Assembly: GCA_025351745.1 (NCBI GenBank)
Contig: JANXVI010000039.1
Coordinates: 1 to 48,726, forward strand
Direction: 5' to 3'
Length of the DNA stretch: 48,726 nucleotides
Source: Rhodoferax sp.
GTDB lineage: Bacteria; Pseudomonadota; Gammaproteobacteria; Burkholderiales; Burkholderiaceae_C
The notes under the pieces are model-generated. The model did not search any database and was not told the DNA's origin. It saw only the letters and a list, made by a program, of their open reading frames with translations. This document shows, in pieces, positions 37,346-45,749 of this stretch. The position numbers were made by a program, and so were the translations under genes. Every line of letters begins with the position of its first letter. Within the stretch, counting starts at the first letter, position 1.

Positions 37346-39781
37346 TCAATCAAAGTTGGTAAAGCGGCTGCTCGTGCCGCCCGAATCACGCAAATTTTGG
37401 TAGCGCGAAATGTTTTGGGTCAGGGCCTGTATGGGGTTTCCACCCAAACCCAGACGCGTAAAACCGACAAATTCAAGCTGAAACATCACGCGCCCAGTTG
37501 CTGTGGAACTGCTGGTTTGCACCCGCTCCAGCACCACACGTGCCAGCCAGCAGCCCGCATCGTACTCGACACCCAAAACCGTGTCGACCAGGCGCCGCTC
37601 GTTCAAGCTGTAGTTGAGGCGCCCCACGCTGTAATAGCGTCCTTCACCTTGACCCTTGCCCGGGCCCAGTTCTTGGCCTTTGTCGCCCCACAGACTGTTC
37701 AGCGGCCACTGCCAGCTGATATCAATCTGCTCGCTGACATCGCGCTGAGATCGGTAGGCCACATTGAGCACCTGGTAGTCGCCGGGGTTATAGCGCACAC
37801 CAACGGTTGAGCGCACGGACCGGTCGGTCTTGCCGTTGTACTGTACCGTTGTGTCCAGCGCCCAATGGTCTTGCACATTGACAGAGGCACCCAGCATCAC
37901 GTCGCTAAAGCCCGCCTGTGCCGGTGCGTCGGTCGGATTCAGCGTCACCCGTTGGTCGGCAAAGCGCAGGCGTTGGGCCACACCAAAGCGGGCCAACTGG
38001 CCACCAGTATCAGCGTCCAGGAAACGCGTCGTCAGCCCCAGAGTCAATAAATTATTGTCGGAGATCTTGTCGTGTCCGACAAATGCGTTTTCCGTGAAGA
38101 TGGTTGCAAAATTGAAGTCGTTGCTGGCCGTGTCGTAATTGGGCAGCGCGCTTTGGCTGCGATAAGGCGTGTAGACGTAAAAGGCCCGCGGCTCCAGTGT
38201 CTGCACCAAGCTGCGGCCAAACAGTTTCGTGTCGCGTTCGAACACCAGGCCGCTGTCCAGGCTGAACGTGGGCACTACGCTGTCCGCCGTCTGCGAGCCG
38301 TTGGCCAACAAACTGTCGAACTGGTAACTGGCTGCATGCAATTGCAATTTGGGTGTTACATAGCCTGCCGGAGCCAACCACGGGCGGCTGACTTGCAGCA
38401 GGGCCACGGCGCGCTGGGCATTGGGTTGCAAGGTGCGGCTTTTGTCGGCATCAAACTGCGTGAAGTCACCATCCAGCGACCAGTCAATGCCGTGGACATT
38501 GGTCAACGCATAGCGGGCCGTGATCTGCGGCATCCGGTCATAGGGCGGCACGATTGGCGCAGTCACGTCTTGCAGCGTTTGCCACTTGAGCAAGCGCAGG
38601 CTGCTGGAAAACGCGCCTAGCCCCCACGTGGCAGTCAGGCCCGACGGCAGCAGGCGCTGTGTGGTCGCCACCCCCACGCTGGCGCTGGTATTGGCAATGG
38701 CGTTGGCATCGGCAATGGTGCTGGTCGTGGTGAAATCACGCCAATAATTGTCATCACTGACACGGTTGATATTGGCTGCCAAGCCGACGGAGCCAATCGG
38801 TGTCGCCAACACGCCCTGGTGCAGGAACGACAGCCCCCAGCGGTTAGAGTCGGTCAGCTTGTCGCCCGGCATAAAGTTGGCGCGCACTACGCCGGAGTAT
38901 TCAGGCTCCAGATAGCGGAATTCGGCACCTAGATCCACGCCACGGCGCGTCATCAGCGTCGGGGTGATGGTGGCATCTCGGTTGGGCGCGATGTTCCAGT
39001 AATACGGCAGAGACAACTCAAGACCGTTGTCGGTGCCAAGGCCTATGGTGGGCGGCAGGAGACCGGACTTGCGCTTGGCGGACAGCGGGAAGCTGATGGC
39101 TGGCACCGGCAGGATCGGCACGCCCTTGAAGCTCAGCACCACGCCTTGGGCAGTGCCAATGTCTTCGTCGTTGTCCAGGCTGATGCGCGAGGCGCGCAGA
39201 ATCCAGTCGGGCAGCCACTCGGGACCGGGCTTGCGTCGGCAGGTGGTGTAACTGGCATCGTGAATGACGGTATGGTTTTCGTCAATAAACTCCGCCCGTT
39301 TGGCTTCGCCTTGGCCATCGTTCTTCAGAAAGTGGTAACGAGGCTCATCAAAATAGCCCTCAAAGGCATCGACCTTGAGCTCCAGCTTGGGGCCTTCAAA
39401 CATGTCGCCCTTGCGGTTGATGCGTACATTGCCGCTAGCCTTGGCCTGGTCGGCGGGCTGGTCGTACTCCATGCGGTCGGCCCGGATCACGGTGCCGGCC
39501 TTGCGAAAGACCACATTGCCTTCAATCACCGCCTCCAGGTCAGGGCGGCCCGACATGCGGTCGCCTTCGATAAACACCGGGAGTTCCGACGTCTGCGGTG
39601 GCAACTGCTCATCCAACACCAGGCTGGACTTGAGCGGCAGCCCATCTTCAGCTGGCGTGTTCGCCACTGGCGCTGTGCCTTGCGCGCGCACGCCCCCTGC
39701 GGCACAGGCCAATCCGATCAGCACCACCAGCTTGGAGAGCGCAAAACGCTGCGTGGGCGAACGAAGACTCAGGTCACGCAT
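37346..39781 (-). CDS. lptD: LPS-assembly protein LptD
   Basis: DLEAVIEGNVVFRKAGTVIRADRMEYDQPADQAKASGNVRINRKGDMFEGPKLELK...; YTTCRRKPGPEWLPDWILRASRISLDNDEDIGTAQG; adjacent to surA. Confidence 0.95.
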   Translation of the reverse strand: MRDLSLRSPTQRFALSKLVVLIGLACAAGGVRAQGTAPVANTPAEDGLPLKSSLVLDEQLPPQTSELPVFIEGDRMSGRPDLEAVIEGNVVFRKAGTVIRADRMEYDQPADQAKASGNVRINRKGDMFEGPKLELKVDAFEGYFDEPRYHFLKNDGQGEAKRAEFIDENHTVIHDASYTTCRRKPGPEWLPDWILRASRISLDNDEDIGTAQGVVLSFKGVPILPVPAISFPLSAKRKSGLLPPTIGLGTDNGLELSLPYYWNIAPNRDATITPTLMTRRGVDLGAEFRYLEPEYSGVVRANFMPGDKLTDSNRWGLSFLHQGVLATPIGSVGLAANINRVSDDNYWRDFTTTSTIADANAIANTSASVGVATTQRLLPSGLTATWGLGAFSSSLRLLKWQTLQDVTAPIVPPYDRMPQITARYALTNVHGIDWSLDGDFTQFDADKSRTLQPNAQRAVALLQVSRPWLAPAGYVTPKLQLHAASYQFDSLLANGSQTADSVVPTFSLDSGLVFERDTKLFGRSLVQTLEPRAFYVYTPYRSQSALPNYDTASNDFNFATIFTENAFVGHDKISDNNLLTLGLTTRFLDADTGGQLARFGVAQRLRFADQRVTLNPTDAPAQAGFSDVMLGASVNVQDHWALDTTVQYNGKTDRSVRSTVGVRYNPGDYQVLNVAYRSQRDVSEQIDISWQWPLNSLWGDKGQELGPGKGQGEGRYYSVGRLNYSLNERRLVDTVLGVEYDAGCWLARVVLERVQTSSSTATGRVMFQLEFVGFTRLGLGGNPIQALTQNISRYQNLRDSGGTSSRFTNFD

Positions 39782-39884
39782 CGGGTAAAACGGGGAGCAA
39801 GGGGCATCGACAAGGGATTTCTATTTGGCGCAACGGGCTGTCACAGGAGGTGGTGTTCGGGTGGCTTTGTAGAATGGATTATCC

Positions 39885-41009
39885 ATGAGCCCAACGCCCA
39901 CCCCCCTGGCCCCGGCCGCCCTGCAAATCCCCGTGTGGAGCGATGCCTCCCGGCAGGCCCTTTTTGACACCTGGTTCTCCAGAATTCAGGAGCCGCATCG
40001 GCTCGTACCCGATTCCCTGCGTGCGGCCTCGGTCGATGCCAGCTTTCGGCGTTACCTGCGGGTCGATAGCACTGCAGGCAGCGTACCCACGAGCCGCGTC
40101 ATTATGGATGCACCACCCGACAAGGGCGACTGCAAGCCCTTCGTCGCCGTCGCCGAGTTGATGAGACGGGCCGGGCTGAAAGTACCCGAGATACTGGCCT
40201 GGGACGAGGCCAATGGCTTCATGCTGCTGACCGATCTGGGCACCCACACCATGAAGGACGTCATACAGCCCGACAGCCCGCCACCGCTGGAGCTGTACCT
40301 GGATGCAGTGGAAACCCTGGTCCAATGGCAAAAAGCCTCACGCGAGGGCGTATTGCCAGTCTTTGACCGCGCCTTTGTGATGCGGGAGATGGAGCTTTTC
40401 CCGCAGTGGTACATCGGCGAATACCGTAAGGTCACACCGGACGCTGCGCAGCGCCAGGTACTGGACAAGTCCTTTACCGCGATTGCAGACAGCGCCCTGG
40501 CTTGGCCGAATGTCTTCATGCACCGGGACTTCATGCCGCGAAACCTGATGGCCCCCGTGAATGTAGCCCCCACGCACGGCAAACCCTCCGCCACCCGCCT
40601 GGGAGTATTGGACTTCCAGGACGCCGTCTACGGCCCTATTACCTACGACATTGCCAGCCTGTTGCGCGATGCCTTCCTGAGCTGGGAAGAAGACTTCTGC
40701 CTGGACATCACCATCCGATACTGGGAGAAAGCCCGCAAGGCCGGCCTGCCGGTGGGCAATGACTTTGGCGAGTTCTACAAGGCCGTGGAGTGGATGGGCC
40801 TGCAGCGCCACCTGAAGATCGTCGGCCTGTTTGCACGGCTGACGCTGCGCGACGGCAAGCCGGTCTACCTGACGGATACCCCACGCTTCATCGCCTACAT
40901 CCGCACCACCTGCGCCCGCTACATGGAGCTCAAACCGCTGCTACGTCTGGTTGAAAAGGTGGAAGGTATCGCGGTGCCCAACGCCTATGCTTTTGGCCGG
41001 ACGGCTTAA
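39885..41009 (+). CDS. amgK: Aminoglycoside-phosphotransferase-family kinase, AmgK-like (anomeric MurNAc kinase)
   Basis: ASFRRYLRVDS; GFMLLTDLGTHTMKDV; FMHRDFMPRNLM; LGVLDFQDAVYGPITYDIASLLRDAF; divergent to lptD. Confidence 0.85.
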   Translation: MSPTPTPLAPAALQIPVWSDASRQALFDTWFSRIQEPHRLVPDSLRAASVDASFRRYLRVDSTAGSVPTSRVIMDAPPDKGDCKPFVAVAELMRRAGLKVPEILAWDEANGFMLLTDLGTHTMKDVIQPDSPPPLELYLDAVETLVQWQKASREGVLPVFDRAFVMREMELFPQWYIGEYRKVTPDAAQRQVLDKSFTAIADSALAWPNVFMHRDFMPRNLMAPVNVAPTHGKPSATRLGVLDFQDAVYGPITYDIASLLRDAFLSWEEDFCLDITIRYWEKARKAGLPVGNDFGEFYKAVEWMGLQRHLKIVGLFARLTLRDGKPVYLTDTPRFIAYIRTTCARYMELKPLLRLVEKVEGIAVPNAYAFGRTA

Positions 41010-41068
41010 GCAGAATCGGCCTCTAGCCCTCGTAAACATTGCGTGTGTAGCTCCTAATTTCATAGTGA
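41010..41068 (-). repeat. Interspersed CTAT...AGC repeat (family 3), intergenic copy
   Basis: Reverse strand actatgaaattaggagctacacacgcaatgtttacgagggctagaggccgattctgc; matches copies in rsmA and murU. Confidence 0.6.
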
Positions 41069-41077
41069 ATTTATTGC

Positions 41078-41851
41078 ATGCCCCGTTTCTACTGCCCCGT
41101 TCCGCTGGCTAGCGACGCGCTGTTGGACCTGCCCGCAGGCGCGGCGCGCCATGTGCAGGTGCTGCGCCTGCAACCGGGCGACAGCATCACGCTGTTCAAC
41201 GGGCGCCATGGCCTGCACAGTGAGGCCGACGCGTGGGCCAGCATGGGCGGCGAGTTTGAAGCCACCATCACCCACATGGGCCGTAGCGACGTGGGGGTGC
41301 GCGTGGGTGCGCACAGCGCGGTCGAGCGCGAGTCCGACGACGGCGCCTCCGTGCACCTGGCGGTCGGCATGCCCGCCAATGACCGCATGGACTGGCTGGT
41401 GGAAAAAGCCACCGAGCTGGGCGTGGCCAGCATCCAGCCGCTGATGACCGAACGCAGCGTGCTGCGCCTGTCCGGCGAACGGGCCGACAAGAAGATCGCC
41501 CACTGGCAAAGCGTGGCCATTGCGTCGTGCGAGCAATGCGGCGGTAACCGCGTGCCGCTGGTGCACGGCGTCAAGACTTTGGCCGCGTGGTTGCAGGCAC
41601 TGCCTGCGCCGGGGTCGGACGCGCGATGCCTGCTGTCGCTGGCGGACGGCTCGGTTCCCTTGCACCAACTGCACGGCACAGGCGGTTTGACACAACAGCA
41701 CACCACCTTTCTCTCTGGCCCCGAAGGCGGTCTGGGCACTGCGGAAGAAGCTGCTGCCATTGCGCACGGCTTCGCACCAGTCAGTCTTGGCCCTCGTGTG
41801 TTGCGCGCCGAGACTGCGGCCCTAACAGCATTGGCCCGACTGCTAGCCTAA
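41078..41851 (+). CDS. rsmE: 16S rRNA (uracil-1498-N3)-methyltransferase
   Basis: MPRFYCPVPLASDALLDLPAGAARHVQVLRLQPGDSITLFNGRHG...MDWLVEKATELGVASIQPLMTERSV...SGPEGGLGTAEEAAA. Confidence 0.93.
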   Translation: MPRFYCPVPLASDALLDLPAGAARHVQVLRLQPGDSITLFNGRHGLHSEADAWASMGGEFEATITHMGRSDVGVRVGAHSAVERESDDGASVHLAVGMPANDRMDWLVEKATELGVASIQPLMTERSVLRLSGERADKKIAHWQSVAIASCEQCGGNRVPLVHGVKTLAAWLQALPAPGSDARCLLSLADGSVPLHQLHGTGGLTQQHTTFLSGPEGGLGTAEEAAAIAHGFAPVSLGPRVLRAETAALTALARLLA

Positions 41852-41852
41852 A

Positions 41853-41942
41853 GGGGTCTGGGCGGCAGAGCGTTCTGAGCAGGTAAAGGAGGAGCCCGAA
41901 GGGCGGGGGACACGGAGCAGAACGTTCTGCCGCCCAGACCCC
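41853..41942. repeat. Long-hairpin dispersed repeat, copy B (family 1)
   Basis: 25-nt arms ggggtctgggcggcagagcgttctg / cagaacgttctgccgcccagacccc (one G-U wobble) flank a loop with aggtaaaggaggagcccgaagggcgggggacacggag. Confidence 0.8.
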
Positions 41943-42086
41943 GCCCCCGCAGAAAGCAAGAGCACCATCAGGGTTTGTACGCGTCTAGGTTAGTGCCCCA
42001 ACTCCTGCATGCGTGGGCATACTACAGTGACGCATTTGGTTGCCTTTGACCTATTCGCGAGGAGACATTTCTTGATACCCGAAGCT

Positions 42087-43394
42087 ATGCGCAACACCGT
42101 TCGTGCCACAGGTCTGGGAGCCTTGATGAAGGGCGCAGGCCTGCTGACACGCTTCATACCCATACCGCAACCCACCTTGCTCGTTGGCCCCGGTTCCAGT
42201 GCTCGTCTGGGGCAAGCCATTGCCGGTTTTGGGCACCGCAAGATCCTGATCGTGACCGACAGCATCATCTCCAAGCTGGGCCTGCTCAAAGGCCTGACCG
42301 ACGCACTGACTGCAGGCGGTGCGCAATTCGTGGTGTTTGATGAGATCACCCCCGATGCCCCCATTCCGCTGGTGCAAAAGGGCATCGACTTCTACAAGGA
42401 CCAAGGCTGCGACGCCATCGTCGCCTTTGGCGGTGGCTCGTCCATGGATGCCTCCAAGGCAATTGCTGTGGCGGCTAACAACCCCAAACCGCTGAACCAC
42501 TTGGCGGGTTACCTCAAGGGCCTGCGCACCCCCGTCAAGATTTACGCCGTGCCGACCACCGCTGGCACTGGCTCCGAGGTGACCGTTGCCGCCGTGATTT
42601 CCGACCCGGTCAACCACAAGAAGCTGGTCATCGTCGACCCGCGCATGGTGCCCAAGATGGCCGCGCTGGACCCAACGCTGATGACAGGTCTGCCCCCCCA
42701 CATCACTGCCGCCACCGGTATCGACGCATTGACCCATGCGATCGAGGCCTTTGTCGGCAACTGGACCACCCCCTACTCCGACGGCATGGCGATGTCCGCC
42801 GTAGGCCTTATCTTCGAAAACCTGCGCACGGCGTACAACCACGGCAAGAACCTGGAGGCACGCGAAAAGATGTCGCTGGCCTCCACCTATGCGGGTTTTG
42901 CGTTCACGCGCGCCAACGTGGGCTATGTACACGCCATCGCCCACCAGTTTGGCGGCCTCTACCACACGCCCCATGGCCTGGCCAATGCCATCATGCTGCC
43001 GCTGGTGTTGAAGTATTCGCACCCGGCCATCGTCGACCGGCTGGCCTTGCTGGCGGTGGCCGCCAAAATCGGCACCGAGGATGAAGACAACGACACGCTG
43101 GCACAAAAGTTCCTGGATGCGGTGGACCAACTCAACCGCGATCTGGACATTCCCACCTTCCTGGCGGCGTTGAAGGAATCCGACATTCCCGCCTTGGCCA
43201 AGGCCGCGTGCTGGGAGGCGCACACCGGATACCCGGTGCCGCGCTACATGTCGCAGCAAGTGTGTGAAGATCTGATCCGCAAGGCGCTGCCGCCCAAGGC
43301 CCCCAAGGCCACGACTGCAGCCCCAGCGAAAAAAATGGTAAAAAGGCGGCAGGCTGAAACACGACCCCCCTCGGGGGCACAGAGACCCGCGTAG
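42087..43394 (+). CDS. Iron-containing alcohol dehydrogenase with Lys/Ala/Pro tail
   Basis: TLLVGPGSSARLGQAIAGFGHRKILIVTDSII; DAIVAFGGGSSMDASKAIA; PTTAGTGSEVT; tail KALPPKAPKATTAAPAKKMVKRRQAETRPPSGAQRPA. Confidence 0.92.
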   Translation: MRNTVRATGLGALMKGAGLLTRFIPIPQPTLLVGPGSSARLGQAIAGFGHRKILIVTDSIISKLGLLKGLTDALTAGGAQFVVFDEITPDAPIPLVQKGIDFYKDQGCDAIVAFGGGSSMDASKAIAVAANNPKPLNHLAGYLKGLRTPVKIYAVPTTAGTGSEVTVAAVISDPVNHKKLVIVDPRMVPKMAALDPTLMTGLPPHITAATGIDALTHAIEAFVGNWTTPYSDGMAMSAVGLIFENLRTAYNHGKNLEAREKMSLASTYAGFAFTRANVGYVHAIAHQFGGLYHTPHGLANAIMLPLVLKYSHPAIVDRLALLAVAAKIGTEDEDNDTLAQKFLDAVDQLNRDLDIPTFLAALKESDIPALAKAACWEAHTGYPVPRYMSQQVCEDLIRKALPPKAPKATTAAPAKKMVKRRQAETRPPSGAQRPA

Positions 43395-43411
43395 CGGCGC
43401 ATCGTGGGGAC
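43364..43411 (+). repeat. G/C-block repeat (family 2) overlapping the 3' end of the ADH gene
   Basis: acccccctcgggggcacagagacccgcgtagcggcgcatcgtggggac; aligns with 35974-36020. Confidence 0.55.
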
Positions 43412-43439
43412 AATACAGTAATAATTTGAGGAGCGGTTG

Positions 43440-45719
43440 ATGATGAAAAAAGTAGTGACAGTGACACTGGGTTCGTCCAAACAGGATTTCGAATTCAAGA
43501 CCCAGTTTTTGGGCCAATCCTTTTCGGTGCGCCGCATGGGTGCCGACCAGGACACCGGCAAGGCTTGGGAGCTGATGCGCCGCCAACAGGCCACGGCCGA
43601 TGCCATTGGCCTGGGCGAAATCCCTGACCACTACCATGTGGGCCTGCGTACCGTCATCAACAAGGAAACCCAGCGCCTGACCAATGTCGTGACGCGTGTG
43701 CCGGTGACCACTGGTGCTACCTTGCGCCGCCTGCTGCAGGTGCGCGCGGTGCGCTATGTGCAAAAGGAGCTGGGTCACTACTTCAACAACAACCTGGTGC
43801 TATTCCTCTCGGGCATGCGCAACTACGACATGGCCGTTGCCATGTCCGACTACACCAAGAACCTGAGCTTTGCCGACGCGCTGTTCCAAACCGGCGCACC
43901 CACCATGCTCGGATCGCTGGATCAGCTGGAGCTGTATGCCAAGGGCAGCGAGTTCATGCTGTCGGGCAAATCCGGCCAGATGCTGGAAGCGGCCATGGCC
44001 GGTTTCAAGAACCGCATGGTCGCGGATGTGGTGGCCAAGTCCCACGTCATTGTGGGCACCTTCGCCGAACTCAAAGCGGTCAGCAATGCCACCAACCTCG
44101 AAGGCAAGACCATCATCACCTCCGCGGTAGACGATCAGCGCATGGCCTTCTTCACCAAGTGCAAGGTCAACCTGGTCATCGACGTGTCGCCCAAGTTGTT
44201 CCCCGAAGTGGTGGGTATCAACACCATTGAGGCCATGATCCTGGCCACGCTGGAGAAACCGCAAGAGGAAGTGTCGGACGACGATTTCGATGAAATCCTG
44301 AACGAGCTGGACATCAAGCCGCGTTTGCTGCATCCCACCGGCAAGTTCCGCAACATCCGCCGCTTTGCGTTTGTGATCCACCCCTTAAGCCAGAACTACA
44401 TCCGCAACGCGTTTCCTATTCCGAAGTCCACGCCCAAGTTTGTGATGGACAAGGTCGAGACCTTTGCCGCCCATATGCCACCCATGGTGTATTGCAAGAT
44501 GAGCAACATCGTCTCGCCCACTGGCGCCGAGGCCGAAGGTTGGCTGATCAGCGTTGGCGGCACGCCCAGGGAAATGCTGTCGCGCAGCCCCGAGTTCACC
44601 TACCGTCGCCTGTTGCAAGCCTCCAAGATGGCCGAAAAAATGGGGGCACAAATCATGGGCCTGGGCGCCTTCACCAAGGTCGTGGGCGACGCCGGCGTGA
44701 CCGTTGCGCGCCGTTCCAGCCTGCCCATCACTACGGGCAACAGCTACTCGGCATCGGGCGCGCTCTGGGCCGCTGCCGACGCCATGCGCCGCATGGGCCT
44801 GTTGACCGTCAACAAGCACAACAAAAAAGTCGCCGCCAAGACCATGGTGATTGGCGCTTCGGGCTCCATCGGCTCGGTCAGTGCCCGCCTGCTGGCCATG
44901 TCGTTTGACGAGGTGTATCTGGCAGGTCGCACGCTGAGCAAGCTGGACGAACTCAAAGCCTCCATCCTGAAGGAAACCCCCGACGCCAAGGTCTTCACTA
45001 CCATCGACTACAACGAGTTGCTCGCCGACATGGACATGATCGTCACGTCCACTTCGGGCGCTGGCAAAGAAATTCTGGACATCATGCGGGTCAAGCCTGG
45101 CTGCGTCATCACGGACGTAGCACGCCCGCTGGACCTGCCCGCATCCGATGTGGCCAAACGCCCCGACGTGCTGGTTATCGAATCCGGCGAGATTGATCTG
45201 CCCACCAAAGTCAAGGGCATGAAGAGCATCTCCTTGCCGCCCAACGTGATCTACGCCTGCCTGGCCGAGACCATTGTGCTGGCACTGGAAGGCCGCTTCG
45301 AGGTCTTCACCGTGGGCCGCGACACCGAGTGGGAAAAAGTCAAGGAAATCTACAAGCTGGGCCTCAAGCACGGCATGAAGCTGGCGGCCATCTCGGGCGT
45401 CAACGGGGTCTTTACCGACGAAGCCATTGCCAAGGTTGTCGCGCTGGCCAGAAAGTCTCGCCTAACCTGGAAAGATAGCGCAACAGTCACCAAAGGCAGC
45501 AAGACCGTGGCCGCAAGAGCTCCCGTAGAAAAGGCGCCCGCTAAAGCGGCGACCAAGCCCAAACCACCTGCAAAGACTGCTGCCAAGCCGGTAGCAAAAA
45601 AAGTGGTGAAGGCTCCCGCCAAAAAGACCGCCGTTTCCAAGAAAGCACCAGCGAAGAAAACTGCCTCAGCTCCTGCTGCCACCAAAAAGACAGCCGCACG
45701 TAAACGATCAGCAGCCTGA
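43440..45719 (+). CDS. Large fusion: N-terminal uncharacterised region + long-chain acyl-ACP reductase (AAR)-like C-terminal region + histone-H1/AlgP-like basic tail
   Basis: FVIHPLSQNYIRNAFP...SPTGAEAEGWLISVGGTPREMLSRSPEFTYRRLLQASKMAEKMGAQIMGLGAFTKVVGDAGVTVARRSSLPITTGNSYSASGALWAA; Rossmann MVIGASGSIGSVSARLLA; tail KAPAKAATKPKPPAKTAAKPVAKKVVKAPAKKTAVSKKAPAKKTAS... Confidence 0.75.
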   Translation: MMKKVVTVTLGSSKQDFEFKTQFLGQSFSVRRMGADQDTGKAWELMRRQQATADAIGLGEIPDHYHVGLRTVINKETQRLTNVVTRVPVTTGATLRRLLQVRAVRYVQKELGHYFNNNLVLFLSGMRNYDMAVAMSDYTKNLSFADALFQTGAPTMLGSLDQLELYAKGSEFMLSGKSGQMLEAAMAGFKNRMVADVVAKSHVIVGTFAELKAVSNATNLEGKTIITSAVDDQRMAFFTKCKVNLVIDVSPKLFPEVVGINTIEAMILATLEKPQEEVSDDDFDEILNELDIKPRLLHPTGKFRNIRRFAFVIHPLSQNYIRNAFPIPKSTPKFVMDKVETFAAHMPPMVYCKMSNIVSPTGAEAEGWLISVGGTPREMLSRSPEFTYRRLLQASKMAEKMGAQIMGLGAFTKVVGDAGVTVARRSSLPITTGNSYSASGALWAAADAMRRMGLLTVNKHNKKVAAKTMVIGASGSIGSVSARLLAMSFDEVYLAGRTLSKLDELKASILKETPDAKVFTTIDYNELLADMDMIVTSTSGAGKEILDIMRVKPGCVITDVARPLDLPASDVAKRPDVLVIESGEIDLPTKVKGMKSISLPPNVIYACLAETIVLALEGRFEVFTVGRDTEWEKVKEIYKLGLKHGMKLAAISGVNGVFTDEAIAKVVALARKSRLTWKDSATVTKGSKTVAARAPVEKAPAKAATKPKPPAKTAAKPVAKKVVKAPAKKTAVSKKAPAKKTASAPAATKKTAARKRSAA

Positions 45720-45749
45720 GTTGCCTGACGGCCCCCGTACACTGGGGGC

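Noticed and set aside
42051-43778. 575-aa minus-strand ORF
   Set aside because: Antisense to the clear Fe-ADH and reductase genes; composition (His/Gln/Arg-rich) typical of a high-GC shadow ORF.
44385-45371. 328-aa minus-strand ORF
   Set aside because: Shadow of the acyl-ACP-reductase-like gene; no recognisable domain.
45500-45716. Lys/Ala/Pro-rich 3' end as a separate histone-like gene
   Set aside because: In frame and continuous with the reductase ORF with no separate start signal; treated as a C-terminal tail.
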